Part shown: piece by piece, positions 51,229-60,989 of the stretch
Position numbering within the stretch: position 1 is the first letter of the stretch
Layout: each line of letters begins with the position of its first letter
DNA from: Devosia sp.
GTDB taxonomy: Bacteria; Pseudomonadota; Alphaproteobacteria; Rhizobiales; Devosiaceae
Reading direction: 5' to 3'
Length of the DNA stretch: 64,000 nucleotides
Assembly (NCBI RefSeq): GCF_028290625.1
Contig: NZ_JAQGJM010000022.1
Location: 62,001 to 126,000, forward strand
Made by a program: the position numbers and the translations under genes
The notes under the pieces: model-generated
Databases searched by the model: none
Told to the model about the DNA's origin: nothing
Seen by the model: only the letters and a program-made list of their open reading frames with translations

Positions 51229-51580
51229 CGATGGCCTCGACAACCGCAACGGGCGAACAGCAGTCGGTGGCCGCAGCCGGCGCGCAAACCTCGGGATGCC
51301 CCTGGCAGCAGTCCCGCATCAAAAACGCGACCAGACCAGACAGGCTCTCGTGATTTGCGCTGTAGATAATCGAGCGGGCGGCGCGGCGTGACTGCACCAG
51401 TCCGGCGCGCTCCAGGTGGGACAGGTGAAATGACGCACTCGAAGAGGACGCCCCCACCGCCTCGCCCACCGCACCAGCCGCCATGCCATCGGGGCCGGCA
51501 ATGACCAGGGCACGGACCATCTGCAGGCGCGTTTCCTGGGACAATGCACCAAACGCATCTAGCGCTTGCTTTTCTTCCAT
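51221..51580 (-). CDS. arsR: ArsR family transcriptional regulator
   Basis: MEEKQALDAFGALSQETRLQMVRALVIAG...ASSSSASFHLSHLERAGLVQSRRAARSIIYSA, C-terminal Cys residues; alternative ATG at 51586. Confidence 0.92.
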   Translation of the reverse strand: MEEKQALDAFGALSQETRLQMVRALVIAGPDGMAAGAVGEAVGASSSSASFHLSHLERAGLVQSRRAARSIIYSANHESLSGLVAFLMRDCCQGHPEVCAPAAATDCCSPVAVVEAIDG

Positions 51581-51584
51581 CTGC

Positions 51585-51612
51585 ATTTCAATATCTCAAC
51601 GATCATTGAAAT
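51585..51612. promoter_or_regulatory. Candidate ArsR operator in the arsR/arsK-like divergent region
   Basis: ATTTCAAT(12 nt)ATTGAAAT perfect 8-bp inverted repeat. Confidence 0.65.
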
Positions 51613-51718
51613 AAAGGTATCGCAACGTGACCACCAACGCCAGCGCATTGTCACCCAGGGAGTTCGACGCCTCGCTGGCAAGCGTGCTGGGCGCCCGCGA
51701 CAAAACCACGTGCTGCGC

Positions 51719-52981
51719 ATGACGCGAGACGGCCGCGAGCTGGGACCCACGGCCATCGTCTGGCTGCTGGGCGTCTCGCAAATCCTGGGCTATGGCACGC
51801 TTTATTACAGCTTTTCCATCCTGGCCGAGGACGTCGCCGGAACCTTCGGCTGGCCCGTCTCCTGGCTTTACGGCAGCTTTTCCCTCGCCCTGCTGGCCGG
51901 AGGCCTCGTGGCGCCAGTGGTCGGGCGGCGCATCGATCGCCACGGCGGCGGGGCCGTCATGGCGGCCGGTTCGGTGCTGGCGGCCGCGACGCTGCTGGCG
52001 GCTTCCCTGGCCCCCAATCCTTGGGTCTTCTCCGCCGCCGTGATCGCCATGCAGGCTTCCGGGTCCCTTGTGCTCTATGATGCGGCTTTCGCCGTTCTGG
52101 TGCAGACGACCGGCGCCGGCGCGCGACTGCGCATCACCCACCTGACCCTGATCGCCGGCTTTGCGTCGACCATCTTCTGGCCCCTGACGAGCTGGCTGCA
52201 CGGCGTCCTTGATTGGCGGGCGATCATGATCGGCTTCGCGGCCGTCAATCTCGCCATCTGCCTGCCGATCCATCTGCTCATCGCCGGCCAGCATCGCCGC
52301 TCGCGCGCGGCTGCGCTGACGATGGAGGCGCCACCCGCGGTCATCCATGACAGCGTCATGCCGCCCCTTGTGCAGCGTCGCGTCCTCTGGCTGGTGACGG
52401 GTGGATTTGCGCTGGCGGGCTTCACGCTGTCCGCAGTGCTCAACCAGATGGTTCCCATGCTGGCGGCCCTCGGCCTCGGCACGTCGGCCCTGGTCGTGTC
52501 GACCCTGTTCGGGCCGGCCCAGGTGCTGGTGCGCCTGGTCAACATGCTGATCGGGCTGAAGCGACATCCGATGCCCGCGACGCTGATCGCCATCGGCATC
52601 ATGCCGATCGCGATTCTCATTCTCCTGCTGACGGCGCCGCTCGCGGCAGGCGCCGTGGTGTTCGCCATTCTTCTCGGCTTCAGCTCCGGGCTCAAAAGCA
52701 TCGTGCAGGGCACCCTGCCCCTGGCCTTGTTCGGCAGCGCCTCCTACGGCGCTCGCCTCGGCTGGATGGCATTCGCCCGCCAGGTTCTGGCTGCCGCCGC
52801 GCCCTTCGTGCTGGCATGGCTCACCGGCACGATCGGGCTGACCTATGCGCTCGCCATCATCACCGGCGTTGCCGCCCTCGGGTTTCTCGCCTTTGTGGAG
52901 GTGGCTCGCCTGCGCCAGACGCACCGGCCAGGCGGCCGAACCGTGGTCGCCGAAGAGCAGCGTTCGACGATCTCTCCCTAG
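51719..52981 (+). CDS. MFS transporter divergent from arsR (ArsK-like arsenite efflux candidate)
   Basis: MFS protein AIVWLLGVSQILGYGTLYYSFSILAEDVAGTFGWPVSWLYGSFSLALLAGGLVAPVVGRRIDRHGG; position next to arsR and shared operator. Confidence 0.7.
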   Translation: MTRDGRELGPTAIVWLLGVSQILGYGTLYYSFSILAEDVAGTFGWPVSWLYGSFSLALLAGGLVAPVVGRRIDRHGGGAVMAAGSVLAAATLLAASLAPNPWVFSAAVIAMQASGSLVLYDAAFAVLVQTTGAGARLRITHLTLIAGFASTIFWPLTSWLHGVLDWRAIMIGFAAVNLAICLPIHLLIAGQHRRSRAAALTMEAPPAVIHDSVMPPLVQRRVLWLVTGGFALAGFTLSAVLNQMVPMLAALGLGTSALVVSTLFGPAQVLVRLVNMLIGLKRHPMPATLIAIGIMPIAILILLLTAPLAAGAVVFAILLGFSSGLKSIVQGTLPLALFGSASYGARLGWMAFARQVLAAAAPFVLAWLTGTIGLTYALAIITGVAALGFLAFVEVARLRQTHRPGGRTVVAEEQRSTISP

Positions 52982-53508
52982 AGGTGCTTCAATATGCGTG
53001 CCGGTACCCCCGCCACCAACGTGCCGGCGGGGACGCTGCGGCTGACCACGGCGCCTGCCGCAATGACTGCGTTGTCGCCAATCGTAACGCCTGCAAGGAT
53101 AGTCGCTGCCGCGCCGATCCAGACATTGTTGCCGATGACGATGGGCTTGGCGACGATGCCGTTGCGGCGCTCGGATGGGGCCAAAGGGTGCCCGGCGGAT
53201 ATGAGATTGACCTTGGGCCCGATCATCACGTCGTCACCGATGGTGATGCCGCCCATGTCCATGAAGTGGCAGCCCTGGTTGATGAAGACATTACTGCCAA
53301 TCGTGGTGTTGAGACCGCAATCGGTTGAGAAGGGCGGAATGATCATGAATCGGTCACCCACCGGCCTGCCGATGAGCTCGCAGAACGCGGCCCGCAGGCC
53401 ATCGAGATCATCGAAGCCAATGTCGCTGAGCCGCGCCGAGAGGCGGACGGCACGCTGAACGTTTTCGAAGCGGACACGGCCTTCGGCCGAGCGGGCGGGA
53501 GCAGTCAT
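52978..53508 (-). CDS. Hexapeptide-repeat O-acetyltransferase (maltose/galactoside acetyltransferase-like)
   Basis: FSTDCGLNTTIGSNVFINQGCHFMDMGGITIGDDVMIGPKVNLISAGHPLAPSERRNG left-handed beta-helix. Confidence 0.93.
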   Translation of the reverse strand: MTAPARSAEGRVRFENVQRAVRLSARLSDIGFDDLDGLRAAFCELIGRPVGDRFMIIPPFSTDCGLNTTIGSNVFINQGCHFMDMGGITIGDDVMIGPKVNLISAGHPLAPSERRNGIVAKPIVIGNNVWIGAAATILAGVTIGDNAVIAAGAVVSRSVPAGTLVAGVPARILKHL

Positions 53509-53642
53509 GGTGTCACCCCGGATGAGTCGACAACAATGATATCCCCGTCGAGGTCATGACGGTGTCCCACAGCCACCCTCTCCACAGGCCCAGGAGCCGA
53601 ATAACAAACGCACCGGACGTCAATCCAGGCGCACCACCAAAA

Positions 53643-54707
53643 CTAGCCGTGGCTGTGGCCGTGCCGGTGGTGCAGGTCCGGGTAATGCGGATGCCTGTGC
53701 CGCATCGGTTCATGCCTGTGCCAGTGCGAATGCGGCTCGGTGACGGCCCCATCGTGAGCATGCTGGTGGTGCTCGTCGTGCACATGCGCATGCTCATGCT
53801 CCAGCGTCTCATGGGCATGCTCATGATCGTGCCGCTCGGCCAGATGCAGCCATAGTCCGACGGCCATCAGCGCGCCCGCAACGGCCAGTTGCATCGTCGG
53901 CGCCTCGCGAAAAATCACCAAGGCCAGGATCGCGCCGATAAACGGCGCGAGCGAAAAATACGCCCCGGTGCGGGCCGTACCGAGATGGCGCAGGCCCAGC
54001 ATGAACATGACGAGGCTAATGCCGATGCCCAGGAACCCCACGACGGCGCCGGCGCCCATCATCCCGATAGACGGCAGCGTTGCGCCGAACCACAGCGCCA
54101 GCACCAGATTTGTGGTGCCCGCCACCAGCCCCTTGATCATGGCGATCTGCACCGGGTCGGCCGCGGACAGCTTGCGCGTCAAGTTGTTGTCGATCCCCCA
54201 GCTCAGGCACGCCGCCGCGATAAAGAGGCTTCCGGTATCGAGACGCAGACCATCCCCGCTCCACGACAGGATGACGGCGCCGGCCAGAATGGCGCCCGCA
54301 CCCAGCACAAGACGTCGATCGACGTTCTCGCGGAACACCACCCAGGCAATGCCCATGGTGGCCAGGCCCTCCAGATTGAGCAGCAGCGATCCCGACGAGG
54401 CGCTGGTCTGCGACAGGCCCAGCATCAGCAGCACCGGACCGAGCAGTCCACCGAACAGCACGACCGCCGCCAGCCAGGGCAATTCGCGCCGTTGCAGCGC
54501 CGCCTCGGGGGACGGCAGCCCGATCAGCGGCCGGCCGACATGCACGATGGCCAGCCCAACTCCGGCGCCCAGATAGAGGATCCCTGCCAAAAGCCAGGGG
54601 TCGATCGATCCCATCAGCAGTTTGGACAGCGGCGCCGAGGCACCGAACAGCACAGCCGAGCCCAGTGCCAAGGGAACGCCCGGCCAGAGATGGGAGGAGG
54701 TCTTCAT
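53643..54707 (-). CDS. DMT/EamA family transporter with His-rich C-terminal tail
   Basis: Duplicated EamA domains followed by HDHEHAHETLEHEHAHVHDEHHQHAHDGAVTEPHSHWHRHEPMRHRHPHYPDLHHRHGHSHG. Confidence 0.88.
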   Translation of the reverse strand: MKTSSHLWPGVPLALGSAVLFGASAPLSKLLMGSIDPWLLAGILYLGAGVGLAIVHVGRPLIGLPSPEAALQRRELPWLAAVVLFGGLLGPVLLMLGLSQTSASSGSLLLNLEGLATMGIAWVVFRENVDRRLVLGAGAILAGAVILSWSGDGLRLDTGSLFIAAACLSWGIDNNLTRKLSAADPVQIAMIKGLVAGTTNLVLALWFGATLPSIGMMGAGAVVGFLGIGISLVMFMLGLRHLGTARTGAYFSLAPFIGAILALVIFREAPTMQLAVAGALMAVGLWLHLAERHDHEHAHETLEHEHAHVHDEHHQHAHDGAVTEPHSHWHRHEPMRHRHPHYPDLHHRHGHSHG

Positions 54708-54851
54708 CGGATTGGTCTCACTTGGCTCGCCGCAGCATGTTGCATCTGGAATAACAAACATTGATAGGCCGGTGGGCAAATATGTGGCACACAAAGCGCC
54801 ACTCCAGGCTAGCGGAGTGTCCAAAATGTCTGCATCCAGCCACCGGCCTCC

Positions 54852-56300
54852 ATGCCCTCAGTTCTCACACCACATTCCCGTAACGTTGCTCTGGTCGTCG
54901 CCGCCGCGCTGTTCACGCAGATCCTCGATGGCGTGATCATCGTCACCGCCCTGCCCCAGATGGCGCGCGACTTCAAGGTCGGCACGCTGGAAATGAGCAT
55001 CGGCGTCACCATCTACATGCTGGCCGTCGCCATCTGCATCCCGGCCGCGGCCTGGCTTGCCGACCGATTCGGAGCGCGACGAACCTTCATGGTCTCGATC
55101 GCGGCCTTTACCATCACTTCGATTGCCTGCGGCTTGGCGCAGGATTTGACGCAGTTTGTCGTGGCGCGAGCGCTGCAAGGCGCCGGCGGCGCCGTGCTGT
55201 TCCCGGTTGGCCGCATCATCGTGCTGCGGACTGCGCAGAAATCCGAAATCGTCTCGGCCATCGGCCTGACCATCTGGCCGGCACTGTTCGCCCCGGTCAT
55301 CGGCCCGGCGCTGGGCGGCTTTCTCACCGAATACGCGTCCTGGCACTGGAATTTCTGGATCAACGTGCCGCTGGGCATCGCCGCCTTCGTGCTGGTGTCC
55401 CGCATCGTCCCGCCCGACCACGAGTTCAAGAGGCGCCCATTCGACACTGTGGGATTCGTGCTGACCGGCATCAGCCTGGCCGCGCTGCTCTACGGCTTCG
55501 ATGCGCTGGTCCAGGGTACGCTCTCAACCACCTACGCCGTCGCGCTGGCCCTTGTGGGCATTGCCGTCGGCACTGCAGCGGTGTTCTGGCTGCTCCGCCG
55601 CGACCATCCGCTCATCGACCTGCGCACCCTCAAGATCCCCACATTCGCCGCGACCGACGCCAGGGCCGGCGTCCTGCTGCGCATCGGCATCAATGCCACG
55701 CCATTCCTGCTGCCCCTGATGTTCCAGGTCGCCTTCGGGCTCAATGCGCTGCAGTCGGGCGGGCTGGTGGTCGCCTACTTCTTCGGCAATCTTGCCGCCA
55801 AGGCCTTCACCACACCCACTCTCAGGCGCTTCGGCTTCCGCTCCGTCCTGGTTGTCAACGGCGCTCTCGCGGGCCTCGCCATTATCGCTTGCGGATTGTT
55901 GGGACCGGCAACGCCCTACCCGCTGACCATTGCCATCCTGGTGCTCGCCGGTGCCACGCGGTCGATGCAGTTCACCGCGCTCGCGACCCTTGCCTTCGCC
56001 GATATCGATGCCCACCAGCGCAGCTCCGCGACCACGATCTCCAGCATGTCCCAGCAGCTCTCGTCGGTGTTTGGCGTCGCCGCCGCCGCCGGTTGCGTCA
56101 ATCTCTCCCAGCTGTGGCGGGCCGCCCCCGCGCCGGGCCTCATCGATTTTCAGGTCGCGCTAATGCTCATGGGCGCAATTGTCCTGCTGGCCTCGTTGTA
56201 TTTCGTGACCCTGCACCGCGAAGCGGGCGCAGAAGTATCGGGATACTCCAAGAGGCCCAGCCGCTCCCCAGCACAACTGGCAGAAAATCAGGAAAGCTGA
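54852..56300 (+). CDS. MFS transporter, DHA2 family
   Basis: LDGVIIVTALPQMARDFKVGTLEMSIGVTIYMLAVAICIPAAAWLADRFGARRTFM. Confidence 0.9.
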   Translation: MPSVLTPHSRNVALVVAAALFTQILDGVIIVTALPQMARDFKVGTLEMSIGVTIYMLAVAICIPAAAWLADRFGARRTFMVSIAAFTITSIACGLAQDLTQFVVARALQGAGGAVLFPVGRIIVLRTAQKSEIVSAIGLTIWPALFAPVIGPALGGFLTEYASWHWNFWINVPLGIAAFVLVSRIVPPDHEFKRRPFDTVGFVLTGISLAALLYGFDALVQGTLSTTYAVALALVGIAVGTAAVFWLLRRDHPLIDLRTLKIPTFAATDARAGVLLRIGINATPFLLPLMFQVAFGLNALQSGGLVVAYFFGNLAAKAFTTPTLRRFGFRSVLVVNGALAGLAIIACGLLGPATPYPLTIAILVLAGATRSMQFTALATLAFADIDAHQRSSATTISSMSQQLSSVFGVAAAAGCVNLSQLWRAAPAPGLIDFQVALMLMGAIVLLASLYFVTLHREAGAEVSGYSKRPSRSPAQLAENQES

Positions 56301-56357
56301 ACCCGTCTTCCGACAGTCCCGCAAGGTCTGCACCCGGCGACCTACCCCGCCGCAAGC

Positions 56358-56975
56358 TCAGAAGAGGCCGGGTATCAGGCGGTAACGCACGCGAGCGGCA
56401 AAGTCGCGGTATTTGCTGTCGACGGTCAGCAGCCGCTCTTCGGCCAGGATACGGCCAATCTGCGCGATGCAGCAGACGCCATACGCCAGGGCATTCCAGG
56501 CGCTCGGATTTGTCAGGAAGAAGCCGATATGGGTCATCAGATAACCCGCATACATGGGGTGGCGCACCACGCGGTAGGGACCACCGACCTTGACGCCGCG
56601 ATTGGCCGCCACGGCCCCGAAGCTGCGGCGCAGGGTGAGCTTGGCAGCAAGCTGGATCATGAGGCCGGCCAGCATCAGCATAGCGCAGAACGCCATGAGG
56701 GCGGCATTGCTGTTGGTGCCGGTCGGCTGCACCATCAAGGGCGCCGCTGACCCCACCAGCGCCAGCCCCCAGTCGGCGGGACGAAACGACACGTCGTCGG
56801 TAAACCGGCGCAACAGCACGAAGACCAGCACCACGCTCTCCGAAAGCAGCAGGATCGCTATGACGATGGAGGCGCCACCCATCCAGGCCAGCACGAACGT
56901 CCACACCATATAGGCGAATAGCGCCGCCAGAACGATGCGCTCACCGATGTCGAGGACGCGTGGAAACCTGACCAT
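56358..56975 (-). CDS. Isoprenylcysteine carboxyl methyltransferase-family membrane protein
   Basis: GPYRVVRHPMYAGYLMTHIGFFLTNPSAWN...EERLLTVDSKYRDFAARVRYRLIPGLF. Confidence 0.85.
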   Translation of the reverse strand: MVRFPRVLDIGERIVLAALFAYMVWTFVLAWMGGASIVIAILLLSESVVLVFVLLRRFTDDVSFRPADWGLALVGSAAPLMVQPTGTNSNAALMAFCAMLMLAGLMIQLAAKLTLRRSFGAVAANRGVKVGGPYRVVRHPMYAGYLMTHIGFFLTNPSAWNALAYGVCCIAQIGRILAEERLLTVDSKYRDFAARVRYRLIPGLF

Positions 56976-57210
56976 GCTGAGAACACGCAGAAAATACGGC
57001 GACTGGTGGAGAGCGGGAAGCATACTGGCTTGTCCGGGGCAAACGATTCACACCTGCGTAACCCAACAGACCTAAAGAAAGTCACCAAGGCCCCATCGAA
57101 ATCGGCGCTGATGTTGAATGAAAGTTTAACAAGCCCGCTGATCGGGGTCCGATCGCGTTCCCCGGCTGAGACGCGAAACCGCAATTATCACAATAGTGTG
57201 GAGGAATAAA

Positions 57211-57300
57211 TGGCGGAGAGGGTGAGATTCGAACTCACGGTGGAGTCACCCCCACGCCGCATTTCGAGTGCGGTGCATTCGACCACTCTGCCACCTCTCC
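57211..57300 (-). tRNA. tRNA-Ser (anticodon CGA)
   Basis: Reverse complement GGAGAGGTGGCAGAGTGGTCGAATGCACCGCACTCGAAATGCGGCGTGGGGGTGACTCCACCGTGAGTTCGAATCTCACCCTCTCCGCCA; long variable arm, CTCGAAA anticodon loop, encoded CCA. Confidence 0.95.
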
Positions 57301-57407
57301 GCGAGGTCGTAACGCCCCCCTTGCGGCGGGCTCAGTCGACATGGCCGGGCTTATGGCATAGCAAATGCAGACCTGCAACTCCCCATCTGCGCCCAGAACC
57401 AATAGAG

Positions 57408-57872
57408 ATGGCTTTGACCGGCAAACCGCTCTTTGTCTATGGAACGCTGCGCGATCCCGATGTGCTCGATGCCCTGTTGGGCCGCACCCTGGCGGCGCAT
57501 GAATGCGTGACTGCCCACGCGCCCGGCTTCCAAGCCGTCCATTATCCCCATCGGGTCTATCCGGCGCTGATCGCAGCGTCCGGCGGCAATGCGCCCGGCC
57601 TGCTGCTCCACGACCTGACCGCGATCGAGCTGGCCATCCTCGACGCCTTCGAGGGCGACGAATATCGCCGCGCCATTATTCCTGTGCTGGCGCCGTCCGG
57701 CATAGTGGATGCCGATGCTTACTTGCCGGTCATCACCATTCCGCCCGATGCCGCGCCCTGGACGCTGGACAACTGGACCGCGCTGCATAAACTCAGTGTA
57801 TTGGACGGCGAACGGCGCACCGCCCAAGCCCTGCGAGACCGGCTCAGCGCCGCTCGCAAACCCATCTCCTGA
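57408..57872 (+). CDS. Gamma-glutamylcyclotransferase family protein (AIG2-like)
   Basis: LFVYGTLRDPDVLDALLGR...LLLHDLTAIELAILDAFEGDEYRR. Confidence 0.88.
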   Translation: MALTGKPLFVYGTLRDPDVLDALLGRTLAAHECVTAHAPGFQAVHYPHRVYPALIAASGGNAPGLLLHDLTAIELAILDAFEGDEYRRAIIPVLAPSGIVDADAYLPVITIPPDAAPWTLDNWTALHKLSVLDGERRTAQALRDRLSAARKPIS

Positions 57873-57955
57873 AGTCAACTTTTCGGGGGCCCGGGATTAT
57901 TTCGCGCCCACCGGTGTTTCACTACCGGATTACCCTGCGCAAAAAGGATTTGGAC

Positions 57956-58732
57956 ATGACCAACCGTCGTAACCTTGTCATCGGCATGGCTGCATTGCCC
58001 CTCGCAACTTTAGTCGCCGGGGCTCTGGGCCCCGTCCTTGCCCAAACCGCGACCGCCCTGGATGGCGATACTCTCACGACCTCCGATGGCGATGTCGTCA
58101 TTCATCCGGTCAGCCATGCCAGCCTCCTGCTCGGCTGGAAGGACCAGGTTATCTATGTCGATCCCGTCGGCGGCGCCGCGCCCTATGAGGGCCTGCCCAA
58201 GCCCACCGCCATCCTGATCACTCATGGCCACGGCGACCATTTCGATGTGCCCACGCTCGAGGCCATCGCTGGCAGCGCGCCGATCGTCACCAGCCAGGAA
58301 GTCTTCGACAAGCTGCCCGAAGCCCTCAAGGCCAACGCCACGGCGCTCGCCAATGGCGACAAGGGCACGCTGGTCGATACCCCGGTCACCGCCATCCCGG
58401 CCCACAACACCACCGCCGACCGCATGCAATATCACCCCGTCGGCGTCGGCAACGGCTATCTGCTCACGTTTGGCGACAAGATCGTCTACGTCGCTGGCGA
58501 CACCGAGCCGACGCCCGAAATGCTGGCGCTCAAGAACATCGCGGTCGCTTTCCTGCCGATGAACCTGCCCTACACGATGACCGTCGAGCAGGCCGCAGAG
58601 GCGGTCAATACCTTCAAGCCTGCCGTCGTCTATCCCTATCACTACAAGGGCAGCGACGTTGAAGCCTTCAAGACCGCCGTCGGCCCCGACACCGAAGTAC
58701 GCCTGCGCGAATGGTATCCGCCCGGCGCGTGA
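57956..58732 (+). CDS. MBL-fold metal-dependent hydrolase (UlaG-like) with N-terminal signal
   Basis: [43 protein letters not shown]; signal [24 protein letters not shown]. Confidence 0.9.
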   Translation: MTNRRNLVIGMAALPLATLVAGALGPVLAQTATALDGDTLTTSDGDVVIHPVSHASLLLGWKDQVIYVDPVGGAAPYEGLPKPTAILITHGHGDHFDVPTLEAIAGSAPIVTSQEVFDKLPEALKANATALANGDKGTLVDTPVTAIPAHNTTADRMQYHPVGVGNGYLLTFGDKIVYVAGDTEPTPEMLALKNIAVAFLPMNLPYTMTVEQAAEAVNTFKPAVVYPYHYKGSDVEAFKTAVGPDTEVRLREWYPPGA

Positions 58733-58959
58733 GCCACCTTGACTCTTGGGCCTTTTGGCTCGATAAGCCGCCTCGGAATGCGTGCCAATTCAACTTGGCG
58801 CGCTTCTTTGGTTTATCAAACCGCTGCTTGAGGCTGCCCGCCGGATCCGTCCGGCACCAGTTCGAAGACCGCAGAACCGGACGAAAGTTCAAGGGCTCAT
58901 CTGCGGCGCCGCAAAGCGCGACACAAAGGGACCGGGCGTTTGCAACGCCTGGCGCAGAT

Positions 58960-59532
58960 ATGACTTTCGCCGTGATCAAAACCGGTGGCAAGCAGTACAA
59001 GGTTGCCGCCAACGACGTTATCAAGATTGAAAAGCTCGATGCCGAAGCCGGCTCCATCGTCACCTTCGACCAGGTGCTGATGATCGGTGACGAAATCGGC
59101 GCTCCGCTGATCGAAGGCGCGCTCGTCGCTGCCGAACTGCTCGATACCAAGAAGCAGAAGACGGTCATCATCTTCAAGAAGAACCGTCGCCACAATTATC
59201 GTCGCCGCAATGGCCACCGCCAGTTACTGTCGACCGTGCGCATCACCGAAATCCTGACCGGCGGCGCTAAGCCGACCGTCCAGGCCGCCGCCAAGGTGGA
59301 AGCACCCGCCGCTGTCGTCTCGGTCAAGCCCGCCAAGGCCCGCGCAGCAGCCAAGGTTGCCGCCGCCGCCGAAGCTGCAGCACCCGCCGCTGCCAAGCCC
59401 GCCAAGGCCGCTGCTGCGCCCAAGAAGGCAGCGCCGAAGAAGGCCGCCGCCACGCAAACCGAAGCCGCCGCTGAAAAGCCGGCGAAGAAGGCCCCGGCCA
59501 AAAAAGCCGCTCCCAAGGCCGATCAGGAATAA
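58960..59532 (+). CDS. rplU: 50S ribosomal protein L21 with Ala/Lys/Pro-rich C-terminal extension
   Basis: [44 protein letters not shown]...[28 protein letters not shown]. Confidence 0.97.
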   Translation: MTFAVIKTGGKQYKVAANDVIKIEKLDAEAGSIVTFDQVLMIGDEIGAPLIEGALVAAELLDTKKQKTVIIFKKNRRHNYRRRNGHRQLLSTVRITEILTGGAKPTVQAAAKVEAPAAVVSVKPAKARAAAKVAAAAEAAAPAAAKPAKAAAAPKKAAPKKAAATQTEAAAEKPAKKAPAKKAAPKADQE

Positions 59533-59544
59533 GGAAGAAGCACC

Positions 59545-59811
59545 ATGGCACATAAGAAAGCAGGCGGTTCATCCCGCAACGGTCGCGATACCGCCGGCCG
59601 TCGTCTTGGCGTCAAGAAGTTCGGTGGCGAAGCTGTCATCGCCGGCAATATCCTGATCCGTCAGCGCGGCACCAAGTGGCACCCCGGCACCGGCGTTGGC
59701 CTGGGCAAGGACCACACCATTTATGCACTGGTCGACGGCAAGGTTGCGTTCCGCACCAAGGCGAATTCGCAAGTCTTCGTGTCGGTCGAACCGGCAATGG
59801 CCGCCGAATAA
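59545..59811 (+). CDS. rpmA: 50S ribosomal protein L27
   Basis: [62 protein letters not shown]. Confidence 0.98.
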   Translation: MAHKKAGGSSRNGRDTAGRRLGVKKFGGEAVIAGNILIRQRGTKWHPGTGVGLGKDHTIYALVDGKVAFRTKANSQVFVSVEPAMAAE

Positions 59812-59883
59812 CCCGGTACGGTCTTACAAACCCGAGCCGGTGACCCGTTCCCCGGTTTGTGTGTTTGCCAAACCCATTTGATT

Positions 59884-59920
59884 GAGGGGAACCGGTCGAC
59901 CGGTTCCCCTCTTTCGTTTT
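59884..59920 (+). terminator. Rho-independent terminator after rpmA
   Basis: Perfect 28-nt palindrome gaggggaaccggtcgaccggttcccctc followed by tttcgtttt. Confidence 0.8.
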
Positions 59921-59931
59921 GGATGGATACC

Positions 59932-60459
59932 ATGGCGAGCCTGCGCGACACACTTCCAGCGACGATCCACACCGAGCGGCTGGTCCTGGCCGCCCCGTCC
60001 CTGGCGCACGTCCCGGACATGGCGGTGCTCGCGAACAATCGCGCCATCTACGAGGTGCTGGAGCGCCTACCCCATCCCTACGACGAAAGCCACGGCCGCT
60101 ATTTCGTCGAAACTGTCGCCCGGGGACCGGAGGAGTTCGCCTGGTCGATTTTGCTGGATGGGCATTATGTCGGCACCATGGGGCTGAACCTGCCGCCCGA
60201 TCGGCTCCCCGCGCTCGGCTATTGGCTTGGCGAACCCCATTGGGGCAAGGGTTATGCCACCGAAGCCGCCCATGCCGTGGTCGCGGCGGCGAGAGCGGCG
60301 GGCTATGGCGGCCTTCGCTCCCGCGCCCTGCTGAGCAATACCGGCTCGCGCAATGTCCTGCGCAAGGCCGGCTTCGCAGAGATCGGCGAAGACGTGGTTG
60401 AAAGCGGCATGCATCAAGGCAAAAGCGTCGTCCTGCTACGCCTGGAATTGACGCCATGA
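59932..60459 (+). CDS. GNAT family N-acetyltransferase (RimJ/RimL-like)
   Basis: ERLVLAAPSLAHVPDMAVLANN...LGYWLGEPHWGKGYATEAAHAVVAAA. Confidence 0.9.
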   Translation: MASLRDTLPATIHTERLVLAAPSLAHVPDMAVLANNRAIYEVLERLPHPYDESHGRYFVETVARGPEEFAWSILLDGHYVGTMGLNLPPDRLPALGYWLGEPHWGKGYATEAAHAVVAAARAAGYGGLRSRALLSNTGSRNVLRKAGFAEIGEDVVESGMHQGKSVVLLRLELTP

Positions 60460-60989
60460 CCAGCCTCGCCACACGCCGCTTCATCCTGCGCCAGCCAGCC
60501 ATGGGCGACGCCGAACCGATCGCGCGCTATCTCAATGACTTCGACGTTGCGGGAAACCTGGCGCGCGTGCCCTTCCCCTATCATCTCGCCGACGCCCGCG
60601 CCTGGCTCAAGACCCGCCGCCCCGGCCTGCCGCTGGACGAAACCAATTTCGCCATCGACCTGCCGGGCATCGGCTTTGCCGGCCAGATCGGCTTTCATCG
60701 TGGCGCCAGCGGCACCACATTGGGCTATTGGCTGGGCAAGCCGTTCTGGGGCCAGGGCATCATGACCGAGGCGGTGACCGGCAGCCTCGATTGGTACTTT
60801 CGCGCCTCGGGCGCAGCCGAAGTGATTTCCGGCGTCTTTGTCTTCAACGAGGCATCGCTCGCCATCCAAACCAAGCTCGGGTTTACCCAAACCGGACGCT
60901 CCACCCTGCTCTGCCTTGCGCGTAACGCCGAGGTGGAGCATATCGACACAATCATCACGCGGGCCGCGTGGACTGGAAGACCGCAATGA
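60456..60989 (+). CDS. GNAT family N-acetyltransferase (RimJ/RimL-like)
   Basis: [37 protein letters not shown]...[19 protein letters not shown]. Confidence 0.9.
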   Translation: MTSLATRRFILRQPAMGDAEPIARYLNDFDVAGNLARVPFPYHLADARAWLKTRRPGLPLDETNFAIDLPGIGFAGQIGFHRGASGTTLGYWLGKPFWGQGIMTEAVTGSLDWYFRASGAAEVISGVFVFNEASLAIQTKLGFTQTGRSTLLCLARNAEVEHIDTIITRAAWTGRPQ

